Assembly: GCF_963422355.1 (NCBI RefSeq)
Contig: NC_085100.1
Coordinates: 5,986,068-6,050,067 of the forward strand
Origin: Corticium candelabrum
Lineage: Eukaryota; Porifera; Homoscleromorpha; Homosclerophorida; Plakinidae
Direction of reading: 5' to 3'
DNA length: 64,000 nt
This document shows, piece after piece, positions 43,452 through 56,199 of this stretch (position 1 is its first letter; each line of letters opens with the position of its first letter). Below the pieces are notes generated by a model that worked only from the letters and a program-made list of their open reading frames with translations, was not told the origin of the DNA and did no database searches. The translations under genes and the position numbers were made by a program.

Positions 43452-45390
43452 AGCATTCTTTCATCATACACGTACTTCTGCAAAGAGACGGTATTGCACA
43501 ACAGATAAAGAAATCTTGGTGGATGTTTTGGCAATTAAGAAGTTTAGAGTGTATCTAGGCAAGCCATTTAATTTGATTACAGATCATAAGGCATTACTGT
43601 GGTTACAGACACTGGACATGGCAGACAAACAAGGATGACGTGGACGATGGTTAGAATTATTACAACAATATCATTTCCAAAATCATACACAGGCAAGTCG
43701 AAGCCAAGAAATGACTATGGCAGACTATTTATCTCAAGTAAGAGTCGATGGTCATTTAGTTGCAGTGGTACAACAAAGGTCTGATGTGGGTATGAAAGAG
43801 GAAATGGCAAAGTTGTTTGAGTTGGACACTATCCAACAAGAGCAGTCTAAGGAGTCTGAAATAGATCAAGTCATCAAAGCAATGCAGAAGAATAGCACAA
43901 TGGATAAGGAATGGCACAACAGTGATCTGGGGAAAGCTTACTCTAAGGGACAATTACAGTTGAGCGCTGATGGAATATTGAGATTTGTGAATTACCGTAG
44001 TAGAGCAACACAAAATCACCAAACAGGAGTTGCTGTTGGTACTACCAAACCTTTGAGAAGACGCCTATTGTTGTGCACGATGTGCCTTTGTCAGGTCATA
44101 TGGAACATGCACGAACATGGGAGAGAGCTTGTAGAGCAGCTTGGTGGCTTGGTATAAAGAAGGATGTGATGACATGTACAAGGATGTGATAACTGTCAGT
44201 TGAAAACAACCAAATTCCCTGGGAGAGCTCCATTACGGCATACAGATATCCAGAACGCCCGCTGGACAAGGTTCAAACAGAACTCTGCGGCCCTTTCCCT
44301 AAGTCCATTCCAGATAGAATGGAGTACATATTGGCTATCCAAGACGTACTCAGCAAATATTGTATTTTGATGCCAACAAGGGATTGTAAGGCAGAGACTG
44401 CAGCACAAGTATTTCGAGAAAGGTGGTTGTGCCAATTTGAATTCCTCTCATGGTACAGTCAGATAGAGGTACTCATTTCACAGCATTGGTTTTGCAAGAA
44501 ACTTGTAGACATTTGGGATAAAACACAAATTGAGTTCAGCAAACCACCCACAATGTCAAGACAAGGTTGAGTGACAGAATCAGCTGGTGGATAATATTCG
44601 TTGTGTGATAGATGAAGAACTGTATTCCTGGCCTAAATCAGTAAAGGTTGTGCAGTTCGCACATAATACCGCAGTGAATGATACCACTGGATATACTCCT
44701 GTTGAGTTATTGTTTGACCAGTCATCACGACATCCAGGGACAGTGTTAGCTTGACAGCTATCATCAGGAAGATTGTCAGGCGAGGATTGGAAAATTACGA
44801 GACACACAAGAAAATGGCCGAGAAGGCAAGTGATAAATACTATTCAGAAAATGGACAAAATATTTAGAAGTGTACGAAGGCGGATTGCACAGTGTCAAAA
44901 AACTGAAGGTACGAGCTATACAACGAGGTGTTTCATATGAAGTGGGACAAGTGGTACAAAGTAAGTTATCACCAGCCGATAGGAGACTAGGTAAACTTCC
45001 ACCCTACAATAGCATTAGATATGTGATAATTGATAAACAAGGAAACACATATTGGTGTCGTGAAATGGAAGGGACAAACCCATGAACTGTTCAAAGGCAT
45101 TACAACAACCCAGAATAGCTCAGGGATGAATACTATCGTGGGAAAAGAATATAATGGATCCGAGAAGGACGGACAGTGAATCGGAAATAGAAGATGACTA
45201 TTATGAACTGCTATCACAAAAAAAGAGAGAACAGCCTGAAGATCATACAAGACAGTATCCAATGAGACAAAGACGTTATTTGAGACATCTCACACCAGAC
45301 CCATACGCTAACAGATATGAATAGGTAGAATATCGGTGCACGGATCACAATGATTTTTGAATTTTAATTGGAAGGTGTGTCAAATTTTGT
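43452..45390 (+). pseudogene. Old gypsy RNase H-integrase relic
   Basis: Resumes in RNase H exactly where the 37.3 kb part stopped: RRYCTTDKEILVDVLAIKK (about 43485) and NLITDHKALLWLQTLD (43570). Then come the HHCC region (VPLSGHMEH, CDNCQLKTTKFPG), integrase core pieces (VQTELCGPFPKS, 44275) and a C-terminal domain (LGKLPPYNSIRYVI, 44990). Frames change repeatedly. Confidence 0.85.
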
Positions 45391-45400
45391 AGAGGGGGAG
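45391..45400 (+). promoter_or_regulatory. Polypurine tract of the old gypsy element
   Basis: AGAGGGGGAG directly abuts the right LTR, as expected for the second-strand primer. Confidence 0.8.
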
Positions 45401-45502
45401 TGACATGAGCAGTATTGTGCATGCACGTATGTTGTATATATATGTTGAGTTTCCTAAATATAGAGTCAGTCTTGTGTTGTGTTACCAAAGCAAGTCATCA
45501 CA
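45401..45502 (+). repeat. 3' LTR of the old gypsy element
   Basis: About 102 bp, TGACATGAGCAG to AAGTCATCACA, longer than the 5' LTR because of an ATGTTGTATATAT insertion and other indels. Confidence 0.8.
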
Positions 45503-46432
45503 GATTAATTAACTTAAGTAGGAGTTAATATTAATTGATTAATGCAGTTGAATACACAAATATTATCCATTGCTTGAAAGCTGGCTGACCTCACTATGTA
45601 CTGTTAACAGGTACAGTTGTAAGTTCTGAGTCTCAATAATTTGTAGACCATACATACACACCATTATTTTCTAAACCATAAGTGTTTAATATCTCCTGAC
45701 AGTAATTAAGTCAATTAATGCGTTAGTCATTATTTGTAACAAACTTGATATCTATGTACTGTTAAAAAGTTTTAAAAATATAATTACAGGGGTGTCACCT
45801 TAGTTACTAACAGTGAATGTACATGTATCACAGTATGGGTTACTACATGACTAGGGTCCAATACAATTTTTAGAAGCATGAGGAATGGGTTATTCAAGGC
45901 AAAGCCGTATACCCTACCCCTCGTGCTTCTAAATAGCCAAAAGCAATAACCTTGCCCCTCGTGCTTCTAAAAGCCACACAGCAACCTAAATTATATAATA
46001 ACCAATTTATACCATGGCCATGTGTAAGTGTTTCATAATTAAGTTACTTTTGGTTAATACCACACCCTCACTTATTGCACAGTTACACTCACTTACTGCA
46101 CAGTTTTCACAATAATAACAAGCCCAGAGGAACCATTTCAAAAGTGATCTGGTCTAACACGCACTAAGGGTGAGGTCTAAGACTAGTGCACCAAGAGAGC
46201 AGTCTTTAAAATCACCTATATTTTCAACAGTCAGTTTCATGCAACCGTCACCTGTCAGTAGTACAATTATTGAAAGATGCACGGTTCGACCAAAACCGGA
46301 CATGTTTCTACGACAATGAAACAAGCCTCTGGTAACAGTTCACTCTAGAAAAAGTGGTCCGGTCCTGTCACTTGCCGTACAATAACTTAATCATATACAC
46401 CATGTAAATAGGTGGTTGTGATTGGTTGCACA
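45503..46432. other. Intergenic, no gene seen
   Basis: AT-rich. 45868-45978 contains a small hairpin of CCCCTCGTGCTTCTAAA against TTTAGAAGCATGAGGAATGG, with a second direct copy. Nothing coding. It follows the C-terminus of the proton channel gene. Confidence 0.45.
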
Positions 46433-48220
46433 TCACATGACCATGGTATAAATAAATGTACAAGTAGTACCAACTTTAATATCTGCATTGCAATCAATTA
46501 CTTTGTCTTCTGCAGATACACTTTCATAACCATTGGATGTCTTCTCCTTCTCGTTTAGAATTTTGTTGTTGTCCTTCTCGCATTCTTGAGTAAATTTCCT
46601 TAGTTTTTCCATTTCCGCCTGTAACAGCAAAAACAGATAGTACTTGCACAACATTAGTAAGTAGTAATTATAACAGTTTGAGCTTCAAGTAGAGACTTCA
46701 GTCGTTTCACTTCATCTTCGCTTCCATTCAGTTGACTCTGTAGTTCATTAATACGTTTCTCGCTCTTCTTCTTTACTGAAAGAACAACACCTAACAGAAT
46801 GCAAATTCAGTTGCATACTACTCTATGATTGAAGTAAGGTGTTGATATTGCTGACATTCACAGTAATGCTACATCATGAGTAAACAGGGCCATAGCCAGC
46901 AGTCTGGAAGTGGTCCAGTTGAAATCTAGCAATCACGTACAGAGGCGTATGCGCAGACAGACACAAAAGATATATTTTCTTGTGTTACATAGTAATGTAG
47001 TGACAGAATGCAACATCTTGAGTGTCATCGACATCGTAGTGAAAAGGCGGCCAGGCATAAAACCATGCATTGGATCTGTGCAGAGTACACTGCAGCACAC
47101 AGTTAATTCTTAGACTCCCAGAAGGGTCTCGTAGGAAACAAAGTTCACTGGGTGATGATGCATTAGAGGGAGGTGACAGAAACAACCATCTGGTTCCACT
47201 TACTATCTGCCATTCTACAACCAAAATAGAAAGGTCTACCAGCTGTATGCATTCTGATCTGAGGGGTCTGCAAGCACTTGACATGAGACTGTCAGAGTGA
47301 TCAAATAAAAACTCATTTATTCAGCTATGCCCTATTCTGGAAGTTTCCGGGAATGGTTTGTTGGTGAAAGTACAAATATTGAAAAGTGGTTCGGTTTCAG
47401 CAGCTACCTACCTGGTAAAGTCAACCCTCAATATAAATTAACAATATGCTCAGGACTGGCAATTTGATGTCGCTATATCACGAGATTGCTATATCATATC
47501 TGCATGGGTGTGAACCTGAATAACACACGTGGTTTCATCTTAGTGCAAGGGTGGCCAAATCTCGAGTAGCGCGTATGATTTATCTTAGGATGGCATGTAC
47601 TGTATACTCTGTACATCCTAATTAATTAATGCATTGTAAACTACTTGAAGCTAAAGAAATCCTCTAGGGTTAGAACCTGCCAAGTTCGCATGCAGCCATT
47701 TAGGCAGATAAAGTGCCGCAGTACCTCTCGCTTCACATGCATATGTTCACCAAGTGGCAAACAGTGAGAGCCAAAGACAGGATAGGCTGTGTGACCTGGA
47801 TGTCGCTAAATCGAGAGAGATTTATGTACTCCTATGCATCTTAGTACTCTCTTGTGTACGTCAGTGTCATTCTATCAAGTGTAGTTATATCAAGAGGCAA
47901 AATACCATGTTCTGTATGCATGCACTTTCGTCCCACGCTATCTACGTCTTTATAGTGCAATCTCGTTATATCGTAGTGTCATTATATCAAGAGTTCAATG
48001 TATCTAAATACATGCTTGTTTGCATCTGTCCCTATTATGTTCGTATTGGCATGGTTGACTCCCAAAGCTCATGCATGAGCAGTTCCATCATTCAACAACT
48101 ATAAACATGCATACATGAATAACACTTTACAATGCTGGGAGTGAAATGAATTGTATTCATGCTACAACCTTGTCTATTCATCGTCATAATCGCTCTTTTC
48201 ACATGTCAAAGTTGTAATGG

Positions 48221-48280
<60 letters not shown>

Positions 48281-51200
48281 TAGCTTCCATGCATGTAGTA
48301 GCAATTAGAAGAAAAATACATTTTCCATCACAACAATGCTAGAACTTCACACTTGGTTGAAGGTTGTGCTGTATTGGTGATTTCTGCATGAAAGGATCTT
48401 CAACCAGTTCTGTAGTGAGAATCTACATAGGAATTAATGCCAATATATATTGAAAACCTAGGTTGACAGCACTCAAAGAGCACAAGCCTTCTTCAAGGCG
48501 GCTCAGTTGCAGATGAATCACACTACAGATGCTTGTCATCATCTGCCTCATAACTGAGCTATATATGCGAAGTGCACAGAACGCTATGGTTGTTATTCGA
48601 TGCATGGACTACACTGATCGACACAATCAGGTGGCCTCCATTAGCCACTGGGACATTTGCCATCATTTTGGGGTTCCAGTGGAGAGCAGATGATACCAGC
48701 ATAATCCTGCTAGGCTTGTGGAGACGGACGACATCACCATAATGTGAGATACAGCCATCCTAATGCTAGGAAGGTGCCGATCGTTGTAACATCTGCTTCA
48801 GAAACAAGAAGACAAACACTTGTCTTATTGATATCAGCTGTCCTGCTGATGACAACATCGCCAGGAAACAGGCTGAGAAGTTGACGAAATACAGTGACTT
48901 GAGAGTGAAGGTAAGCCACATGTGGCAGTGTCGGATACTGGTTGTTTCAGTGATGTTGGGAGCACTGGGCACAGTGCACGTAGGTATTGCACAATGACTG
49001 GACATTATTCCAGGTTATCACAACCTGCAGCAATTACAGAAGACAGTGCTTCTAGTCGTGTCTTCTGTCTAAACAGCCATGATGGTCTAAGCACCTCTGA
49101 GGCAGGGTTTGATTCCGGTGCTTATGAGAGACCTTACGAACCAGATCTGGTTGAGCCCAACATAATAATGTGGTTTTGATTCATACCAAGATGGTACAGT
49201 ACCCAAAGGACACTAACAACAAAACTACGTAGTCCCCACTAAAATACACACAAAAATAAAGAAGAAGAAATACTAACAATCATTACAACTATTCATTGGT
49301 TCAACCAACTCTTGTACTCCCTGTATGACATGGGCATGATGTTTCTCCTGCCTGGTATAACAATACAGTTCCAAATCTGGTTTTGCTCTTGAGCTTCTGG
49401 TTGAATCGAAAAGTTTGAGACAATATCATTATCAGAATGACACACTCTCCTAAAGTTACACAGTTGCTGTCTAATAAACAGGTCTTTTGCTTCTTTGAAA
49501 GTTGAGCCATACATATCTGTCACAGAACTTCGGTTAGGAATCCCTAGACCTCGTCTGTATCCTTCTCCATGCTTGGTGGATTCTGTCACATACTTAATTT
49601 CCGAGATGATAGATTCCATGTTTCAATTCCATAACTGATTACCGGCAACAACACTCCCTCCATTATCTTCTTAATCCAAACAAACGGATTTGACTCAATC
49701 CCTTTCACTGACTCAAGTATCCAGCTGCCAAGCACTCCTTCTAAATCATCTGATAAGACAAGCAAAATGATAGGACCTAGGTGGTTAATTTTGTCAACTG
49801 ACTTTAACTTCATGCTACCCAGTAGAAATTCTGGTTCTCTGTATTCTGTATGTCTTAATAATTGCTCGTCTGAACACAATGGACACAATCTTCTTCACAT
49901 TGAATAAGAGAAAGTTATGGTCACCATAAACTCCACACCGGTCCAGCATATGTTGCAAACCTGTTCGACTGAGTGCTAACAGGAATATTTCATCTGCATA
50001 CACAATGCAGCCAGTATATCTACCTAAGACATGTGATCCCATACCAAACTCTTCATTGAAAGAATCAGGTCATTTATGTAAACGTTGAAAAGAATCAGAC
50101 GTAATACACTCCCTTGCTTTACACTGTTACTGACTTGAAAAGGAACAACGATTGATGAATTCCAACAAACTACAACATTCTGCTGTGACTACCCGCACCT
50201 CAAAAAAAGTCGTGGGGAAAATGTGGCACTCAATCTCGATTGTTGCAACAACTTTGTAATTAGTAATGGATGTGACAATATATCATATGCCGTAGACAAG
50301 TCTAGGCAACAACCAAACACAACATCATGACCATTCTCCAGAAAACGCTTTGCAGCCTCCTTCACCACACACGTACATATGTCACAACCATGTCCTCTCT
50401 TGAATCCAAATTGCTGTTGATTAGATACCCAAAACTGAGTAAACTTTGCCATCAAAACATTCTCAATAAGGTTGCCAACAGTGACAAGGCAATTTGCCTA
50501 TAAAATTGTCCATGAAATTTCTATCTTAACTTTGATCTTTTGTAATGGGGACAATGGCTGTTTGATGTAGCATAGCTGGAATGCAGCCATAGTTAATAAT
50601 ACCATTGCTGAGTCCAGCAAGATGGAAACAGTTCATCTGGTGCATGCTTCATATGTTCTGCCTCTAAGCCACCAGGACCAGTAGCTTTGTCACTCTTGAA
50701 TTTTGGTGCTGCCCGTTTACAGTCCTTACCTGTAATAAACATACTTCCATCTAGATGACAAGGCAGCACTACACTGATTGATCATATGTCATCCAGTTGT
50801 TTGTTCAAAGTGCACTTGCCACTGGGTTATGAGAGTTCAATAGATGTTGAAAATGGGCTCTCTATGAGTTGCAAATACCTTCATCTGATATTGCCTGACC
50901 AAACCGAATACCTGTGTTTGAAAGAAAGATTTTGCATTGGTATTTCACAGCTTTCCAAAAGTCCATCTGATTATTGGATAGTTTCCTCAGAAGATCCTGA
51001 CCATGATGCTCTTGGCTGCTCTTGCTAGTTCCTAAATGCTCTGCGAAAGCCGCACTCTTGGCCTTCATAAGATTTGAAAAGCTTTCCACGTCACGGTTGA
51101 CTCTTATCCCTCCAGTTCCTGTAGGCCATGTCTACCTCTTTCTGCAGAGCCTTGCTATTTATATTCCACCCCTGCACCTTAGCACTTATATACCCTTCTT

Positions 51201-54200
51201 GGGAGAAATTCATATTAATTAGATGATATTAATAACATGCTAATAATCTTCTCACAATACTCATCCAGCTCTCAGGAGTGCTGACATACCTTCATTAACA
51301 CAACATATGGCCTCACTGGGTATCAGCCAGCAGACTTGAAACCAAATCTTGGTACTTCATGACTTGTTCCTCTCTACAAGATTTCTAGTTGTGTCTAGAG
51401 CCTATTCCTGTATCGGTGGGACTAGTATATTATACGATTTTGCATCAAAATATAACTCTCTAGGCACACTGGCCAATAGTCAGATAACTGTGAATTTCCC
51501 AAGATATGCCTGGCACTAGCTAGCTGCATGACACCAGTGCATAGTCAATCCAGCTTTTCACGCTACAATCATCTGATTCCCAAGTGAGAATTACATTCCT
51601 CATCTGCTTTATGCCCGTTGCAGTCCACGATAAACATATTGTTTGCATTAGCAAATCCAAAATCTTACTGCCAAAACAACTTTCTGGGCACGTGCATGGA
51701 TCCCCATTAATTCTCCAATTAATACAGCAGAACTGAACCGATCATCTTGATTGATACTTTCAATGCATCCAAGCTGTTCCTCATAAGCCTCTATTGAATT
51801 AATGCACATATGCCCTGAATGAGTCATAAAGCATATAATCACCAACAAAAGAGTACCATTCTCAAGCTCCAGACTTATGGCACAAACTCTATCCAAACCA
51901 GTCTTGTTCTGTACACCCTTTCTCCACAAAAAATGCAACATGCACCACCGAATGGTTGACAGCAAATTGACTGACTGCTCTCCATTGGAGATACTGGTGT
52001 AATAAAAATGATCACCAACTCTACGAAGATATCAAACTGTCCCTCCATTAACCAATGCTCCTGCTCCTGATTTGGGGCATATCATACTTGGAGATTCGAT
52101 GATCACATTGATTCCATCCAATGTTTTGCCATGATTACCAGAAATTTCACCAATTCCTCTAATGTACATAAACGTGTTGTTACCCTCAATGTAACTTTGT
52201 TTCCACAAGAATCTGTCCAGCACAGTGACACTAGAAGACTTGAACACAGCAGGTCCCATTGCTTGCAGACTTTGAAGCTGAAATATTTTGATATCATTTG
52301 AAAGATTGTCTTTAACCACAACAATCCCACTGGTATCAATCACCAGTTCACGAGTCACAGTTACAGAAAAACTGTTTACAACAAAGCGTCCACTGATTTT
52401 GACTTGTCTAAACGTGACATTCACTCTCCTAGGATTTACTTGCAGTTCGTAACCTGGAGAGCCAATATAAACATTTCCAAACACTACTGTATAGTAGCGT
52501 TCTCTCCAACAGATAATGTGTTGTTGGTATAGGATGAAGATGATCCATAGCTACCTAACTGAACCATTGATTCGGGAGACATGCACAAGTTGCCACTTAC
52601 CACGATATGACTGTGCTGCCAACCGGAAAGATATAACTTGACTTTTCTGTATGTCCGTAGATCTAGAACAACTATTTCTTTCCTGTTGAAGAATGAAAAT
52701 TGAATGTATAGTGTTGGATTCAAGTCCCAGATCATTGGCATACATGTATGATTATCATACACGTAGTGTATGTATTCTTCATAAAGCCATGGCTTGCGAT
52801 AACCTGGTATCACGTTGTAGTTGGAAGCATAAATGCCTGGAATGCCATATACATGAAGGCTGCCTTCATTTGACAGGAGTTTGACATTGCTACTGAAATG
52901 CAAGCTGGCTAAATAAGAACTAACTGTGCCATTGTTGAACATCAGATTTTGATAGAAGGATACTGAATATGTGTTAGAGTAATAGACACATACAATAGTC
53001 AGCTTTTCATAGCTTCTTGTGTCCCACCTCCATGACAGTGAACGTTGATTGGCCATCACATTGCCAACAGAAAGCATCAACCATTGTCACAGCATTCACA
53101 GAACCAATGCAACTTCCAAAATGCTTGACAATGTGAGTCGAAGTTCGAAGCTCAGCAAACTGCTTACAAAAGTAATGTCAGAAGATTTCATGAAGTATTA
53201 TGAAGTGTCCTGGATAGGCATTCCATTATACAGTATGAGTGCCTGTGACACAAAGCAACGAGACCTACATTATCTGACAGTGATCTAGTTGTAGAGCAAG
53301 CAAAGGAGAAGATAATAACCTACTTGGCATTACCATCACATGGTTGAAGAACTGGTTTGAATCATTTCAAGACAATTCAGTCACTTTTGCTTCAAGAATT
53401 TTAGATGTTTGGCTATGGCCCCAAACTAGAGAGAGTCTGTCTACACATGGAGATCACCAAATTTCAATTATGGTAGCAGCAAGTGGTCGCATTAAAGACA
53501 TCCGGATGCTTAGCCTCGTGGTTATAACCAAAGGGCAACAACACCCTGTTGAACATGATGACAGTGACACTGAAACTGAAGAGTGATTCAGACTAAACTA
53601 GCAAGTACTAAATAGAAGTCAACAAGTCATTATTAGAGTACACTAAATTATCAAGAAAGCACTTCAGCAAACCAGCTAGACTTCTTTGAAATCAGTTTTG
53701 CTTGAAGATTAATTTTCACTACGGTCTAGGTCAAACCTGTGCCTGCACACTATTCTATGCATGTATGCTACTCTCTGCTTTCATTGCTTGGTTGCGGAAC
53801 AATACCTTTAGTGCTTATATAACGACAAACTGAGTGAGCATTATACCAATAATCGTTTCAGTTACAGTGAACAAATTGAATGTCATCCACAAACCTTGAA
53901 ACAGAAAGCAAGTGGCTTACAAAGTTTAGTCTTTCATAAACAAAAGCTTAGCCATTTCATAAGCAAAAGAAACAATAACAAAGAATTGACTAGACATGCA
54001 ATTAGGCAGAAACGTAGGGTATGAGAGAATAGAAAGTGTTCACAGACAAATAGAGAGTTAGTTAGTTATAATTATAGATACCGGCATGTCGAAGTCTCAT
54101 CAATAATGACATAACCAATTAAGCTGCAAAAGTAATGTTCAACTAAGCTCAAAACTTCTTTTGTTATTACTGTTCATGACGATCACAGCAGATCCCTCTA

Positions 54201-55070
54201 CTGCTGTTTTCCATAACAAAAATACACATGCTGTTACTTACAAATCATACTTACCATTCACTATACGAACAACCCTCCACATACGAAGCAGCACGAGTAG
54301 ACCTACACCATCCCATGCATCTTCATCTCCACTAAAAACAGTATAACACCAAGCTCTCAAGGTAATTTGACACACAATGCTTAATACCCATATGCAGCAT
54401 CCATGGCAAATGACACCACAACAATGACACCATCAAAAACCTCAAAACAAAGGCACAATAAATTAAGCACACTTGACAAACAATTCAATCATATAATTAC
54501 CTCCATCTTATGCTTGAAGAATGATAATCCAAAGCTGTACAGCTTCAGACACAGCTAAATCAACCAATAGATGAAACTAAAGAAAGGGAGGAGTTAACGT
54601 GCTCTCACTTCTAACAGGAAGACACCAAGAACAACTAAGCCAAGAACGTGAAGAACAAACCCCGGATTTATCTGCTCTTCACCCTCTACACAGAAACATT
54701 GCAATATGTTCAACTTGAAAATACGTCATACGACTTGTTATGCATTGCAATGCTCCATTAGCATATAAACACTCTGTAGTATCATCTGCAGTGGGTGTAG
54801 ACATAGTACTGTTAAGAACTGGGCAATCAGCATTTACCGGACATGTCTTATCTCGTCCACATTCATCATCAACTAAAGTCACATATACCCAAAACACTTT
54901 GATAATCTGACAGTTTGGCAGTATCGTAGTCCATACTGAGAATATTAAGATCAATGAGGAGTTCCACCAACACTATAAAGCAATCCAGGATGACAAGTGT
55001 CACAATAGCAATCTGCACACGCCTGCTATATTCAAGTAAACGCTTCAAGCGTTCACGATGTCCCAGAAAC
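46433..55070 (-). CDS. HVCN1: Voltage-gated proton channel Hv1 (HVCN1 homologue), 5' end not found
   Basis: Exons on the minus strand: 55070 to about 54898, S1, RRVQIAIVTLVILDCFIVLV (the Asp matches the human D112 selectivity residue) then ELLIDLNIL; about 54872 to 54730-54800, S1-S2 loop with CGRDKTCPVNADC; 54685-54609, start of S2, NPGFVLHVLGLVVLGVFLLE; 54554-54501, LCLKLYSFGLSFFKHKMEV start; 54440-54388, S3, FDGVIVVVSFAMDAAYG; 54331-54255, S4, GLLVLLRMWRVVRIVNG with the three gating Arg; 46790-46675, coiled coil, VVLSVKKKSEKRINELQSQL; 46618-46433, C-terminal AEMEKLRKFTQE. The splice phases fit wherever both sites are visible (for example AAT-G joined to GT-GTT after S4). Hv1 is a voltage- and pH-gated H+ channel whose coiled coil makes dimers. 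Less certain are the loop's ends and the last donor (GTTATA). No upstream exon or start was found. Confidence 0.88.
47466..47995. mobile_element. Possible MITE in the proton channel intron
   Basis: CGCTATATCACGAGATTGC (about 47470) is matched in inverse by GCAATCTCGTTATATCG (about 47960), with inner variants such as GTTATATCAAGAG. Distance about 0.5 kb, no coding. The ends are imperfect and the target duplication is unclear. Confidence 0.4.
48224..48279 (+). repeat. (TA)n microsatellite
   Basis: About 28 TA units in the proton channel intron. Confidence 0.95.
48600..49090 (+). pseudogene. Non-LTR retrotransposon C-terminal fragment (plus strand)
   Basis: Frame-broken but clear C-terminal LINE protein: DRHNQVASISHWDICHHFGV (about 48615), NPARLVETDDITIMWD, KKTNTCLIDISCPADDNIAR (about 48805), KQAEKLTKYSDLRVKVSHMW, and VMLGALGTVHVGIAQ followed by a stop (about 48940). 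This block (retrotransposon-type CPADDNIARKQAEKLTKYSDL) is widespread in animal LINE polyproteins. RT itself is not present. Confidence 0.7.
49293..51965 (-). pseudogene. APE-class LINE (CR1/jockey-like) remnant, minus strand
   Basis: Order along the minus strand: a degraded endonuclease part (DRVCAISLELENGTLLLVI, 51880), a linker (DFWKAVKYQCKIFL, about 50950), and RT pieces QQFGFKRGHGCDICTCVV (about 50410) and VFGCCLDLSTAYDILSHPLL (about 50320). Then the catalytic box CIVYADEIFLLA (about 50000, YADD altered to YADE) and a post-RT region to 49293. Numerous breaks. It sits inside the proton channel intron on the gene's own strand. Confidence 0.75.
52032..53180 (-). pseudogene. Fragment of an unidentified secreted-type protein
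   Basis: Three coding-like stretches on the minus strand linked by one-step frame changes near 53035 and 52487: an upstream piece with FGSCIGSVNAVTM, a 198-codon piece (53080-52484) and a 150-codon piece ending GAGALVNGGTV (52032). It is rich in beta-type Val/Ile/Tyr alternation, with many N-x-S/T sites and few Cys (GNLCMSPESM, ESPSMICPKSG), suggesting an extracellular beta-solenoid. No family is recognised. It may be a decayed gene inside the intron or carried there by a duplication. Confidence 0.45.
53181..54254. other. Intron sequence, nothing recognised
   Basis: A plus-strand open frame at 53344-53586 ends in an acidic DDSDTETEE tail and could be a transposase fragment, but no motif supports this. 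The rest is AT-rich non-coding. Confidence 0.35.
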
Positions 55071-56199
55071 CTACATAAACACAATCCATCAAATGTGCTA
55101 CACTGCATGTACAGTATACTGAATGGCATAAAAGTAAAATTGTTGTTAATTGCACGCCATGGTCTTCTGGTTAGACAATGAACCCATAAGCAGTATATCT
55201 TATTCAGCTTAAGAAGCAAATGATGTAAACAAATTTTCAGATTTAATGTATCCAAATATTTGTATCAGATAGATTTATGATTGTATGTTATCAAATGTTC
55301 TTGCAATGTTGCTACACATATTGCTATTTTGAACAACTGCAGCACAGATATCTTGATCTACCTATTGAAATAACTCTAATTAACCCAAAACGTGCAAGCA
55401 CTAGGGTTACAGTAATACAGCTGTGGCTGGCCGGACCAACAACCAAACCAAGGGACGACCAAACCAAGGAATGGCCAAACAATTGGTATGCAGCGTATGC
55501 ACTCATTGTTATCTCTGATGTTAATTAGCATGCTACTTGAGAGTGTTAGTCCCATTCTCACGCTCTTCATGTTACTTAGCAGTGCATTGTACACCTTGCA
55601 GTCTAGTCGCATGTGTCATTCCCTACGTGTAAACTATAGTTGTTCCGTGTTGCTTAAGCTAGCGAAACTTTCACACCTTTTCTTCATTTTGTATTGTAAT
55701 ATAATGCTCAAACAATTGCAAAGTCATTTGATGCCTCCTCAGTTTGTAACACAAAGCCACTAAATGGGATAAGCTAAACCCTTCGACATATTTCCAATTA
55801 ACAAACAGTAGTTTTTAAAACATGTCATAAAACAACAAGTCAACAAAATCGTACTATCTCTGACAAAATTTAAAATATTCAATTACAAATTAATATCAAG
55901 AAGTCATTTAAAACAAGAACATCAGACTTACAGTAATAATTTGCACACATAAACAGACACACTGCTTGACTTGAAAGCAAACAACTATTAGAGACATTGT
56001 AAGCATGGCTCAAAATACTGCACTGCTTAAATAATGAAGGCACCAGAGTGCTGATGCCTCAGTGGGCAACCAACTAGGCGTAACATAATTTACTGAGTTC
56101 AAAGTTAGGTAGCACAAACACATGGGCAGATTATCGTATACAGTAGAACAGGGCTAATCCAAACAGCCCCATGCCAATTAAGGCCTGTTTGGATTAGCA
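55071..56199. other. Upstream region of the visible proton channel exons
   Basis: The acceptor TTTATGTAG lies at 55071-55079, so at least one more exon must lie upstream. I could not find the Hv1 N-terminus in 55.1-56.2 kb; it may lie beyond the LINE cluster or be too diverged. Confidence 0.45.

Larger units (their letters stand above)
34451..45502 (+). mobile_element. Old Ty3/gypsy element split by a Polinton
   Basis: Left LTR 34451-34544 and right LTR 45401-45502 share the end AGCAAGTCATCACA and the stretch ATAGAGTCAGTCTTGTGTTG, but differ by indels and many substitutions, so the insertion is old. A TGGTGACAGCAG primer-type site follows the left LTR and AGAGGGGGAG precedes the right LTR. 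Gag-pol relics run from 34585 to 37345 and 43452 to 45390 with a 6.1 kb foreign element between. No clear target duplication remains. Confidence 0.88.
46791..54254 (-). other. 7.46-kb intron of the proton channel gene, filled with transposon debris
   Basis: Donor GTAAGTATG follows the S4 exon and acceptor TTCTGTTAG precedes the coiled-coil exon, joining in phase. The visible introns after S2, between S2 and S3 and after S3 are 54-60 bp, so this one is exceptional. It contains a MITE-like pair, a (TA)n tract, two LINE remnants and an unidentified gene fragment. Confidence 0.75.

Noticed and set aside
47754..48104. 116-codon frame with membrane-like segments
   Set aside because: It spans the inner repeats of a MITE-like inverted pair (GTTATATCAAGAG) and resembles no protein.
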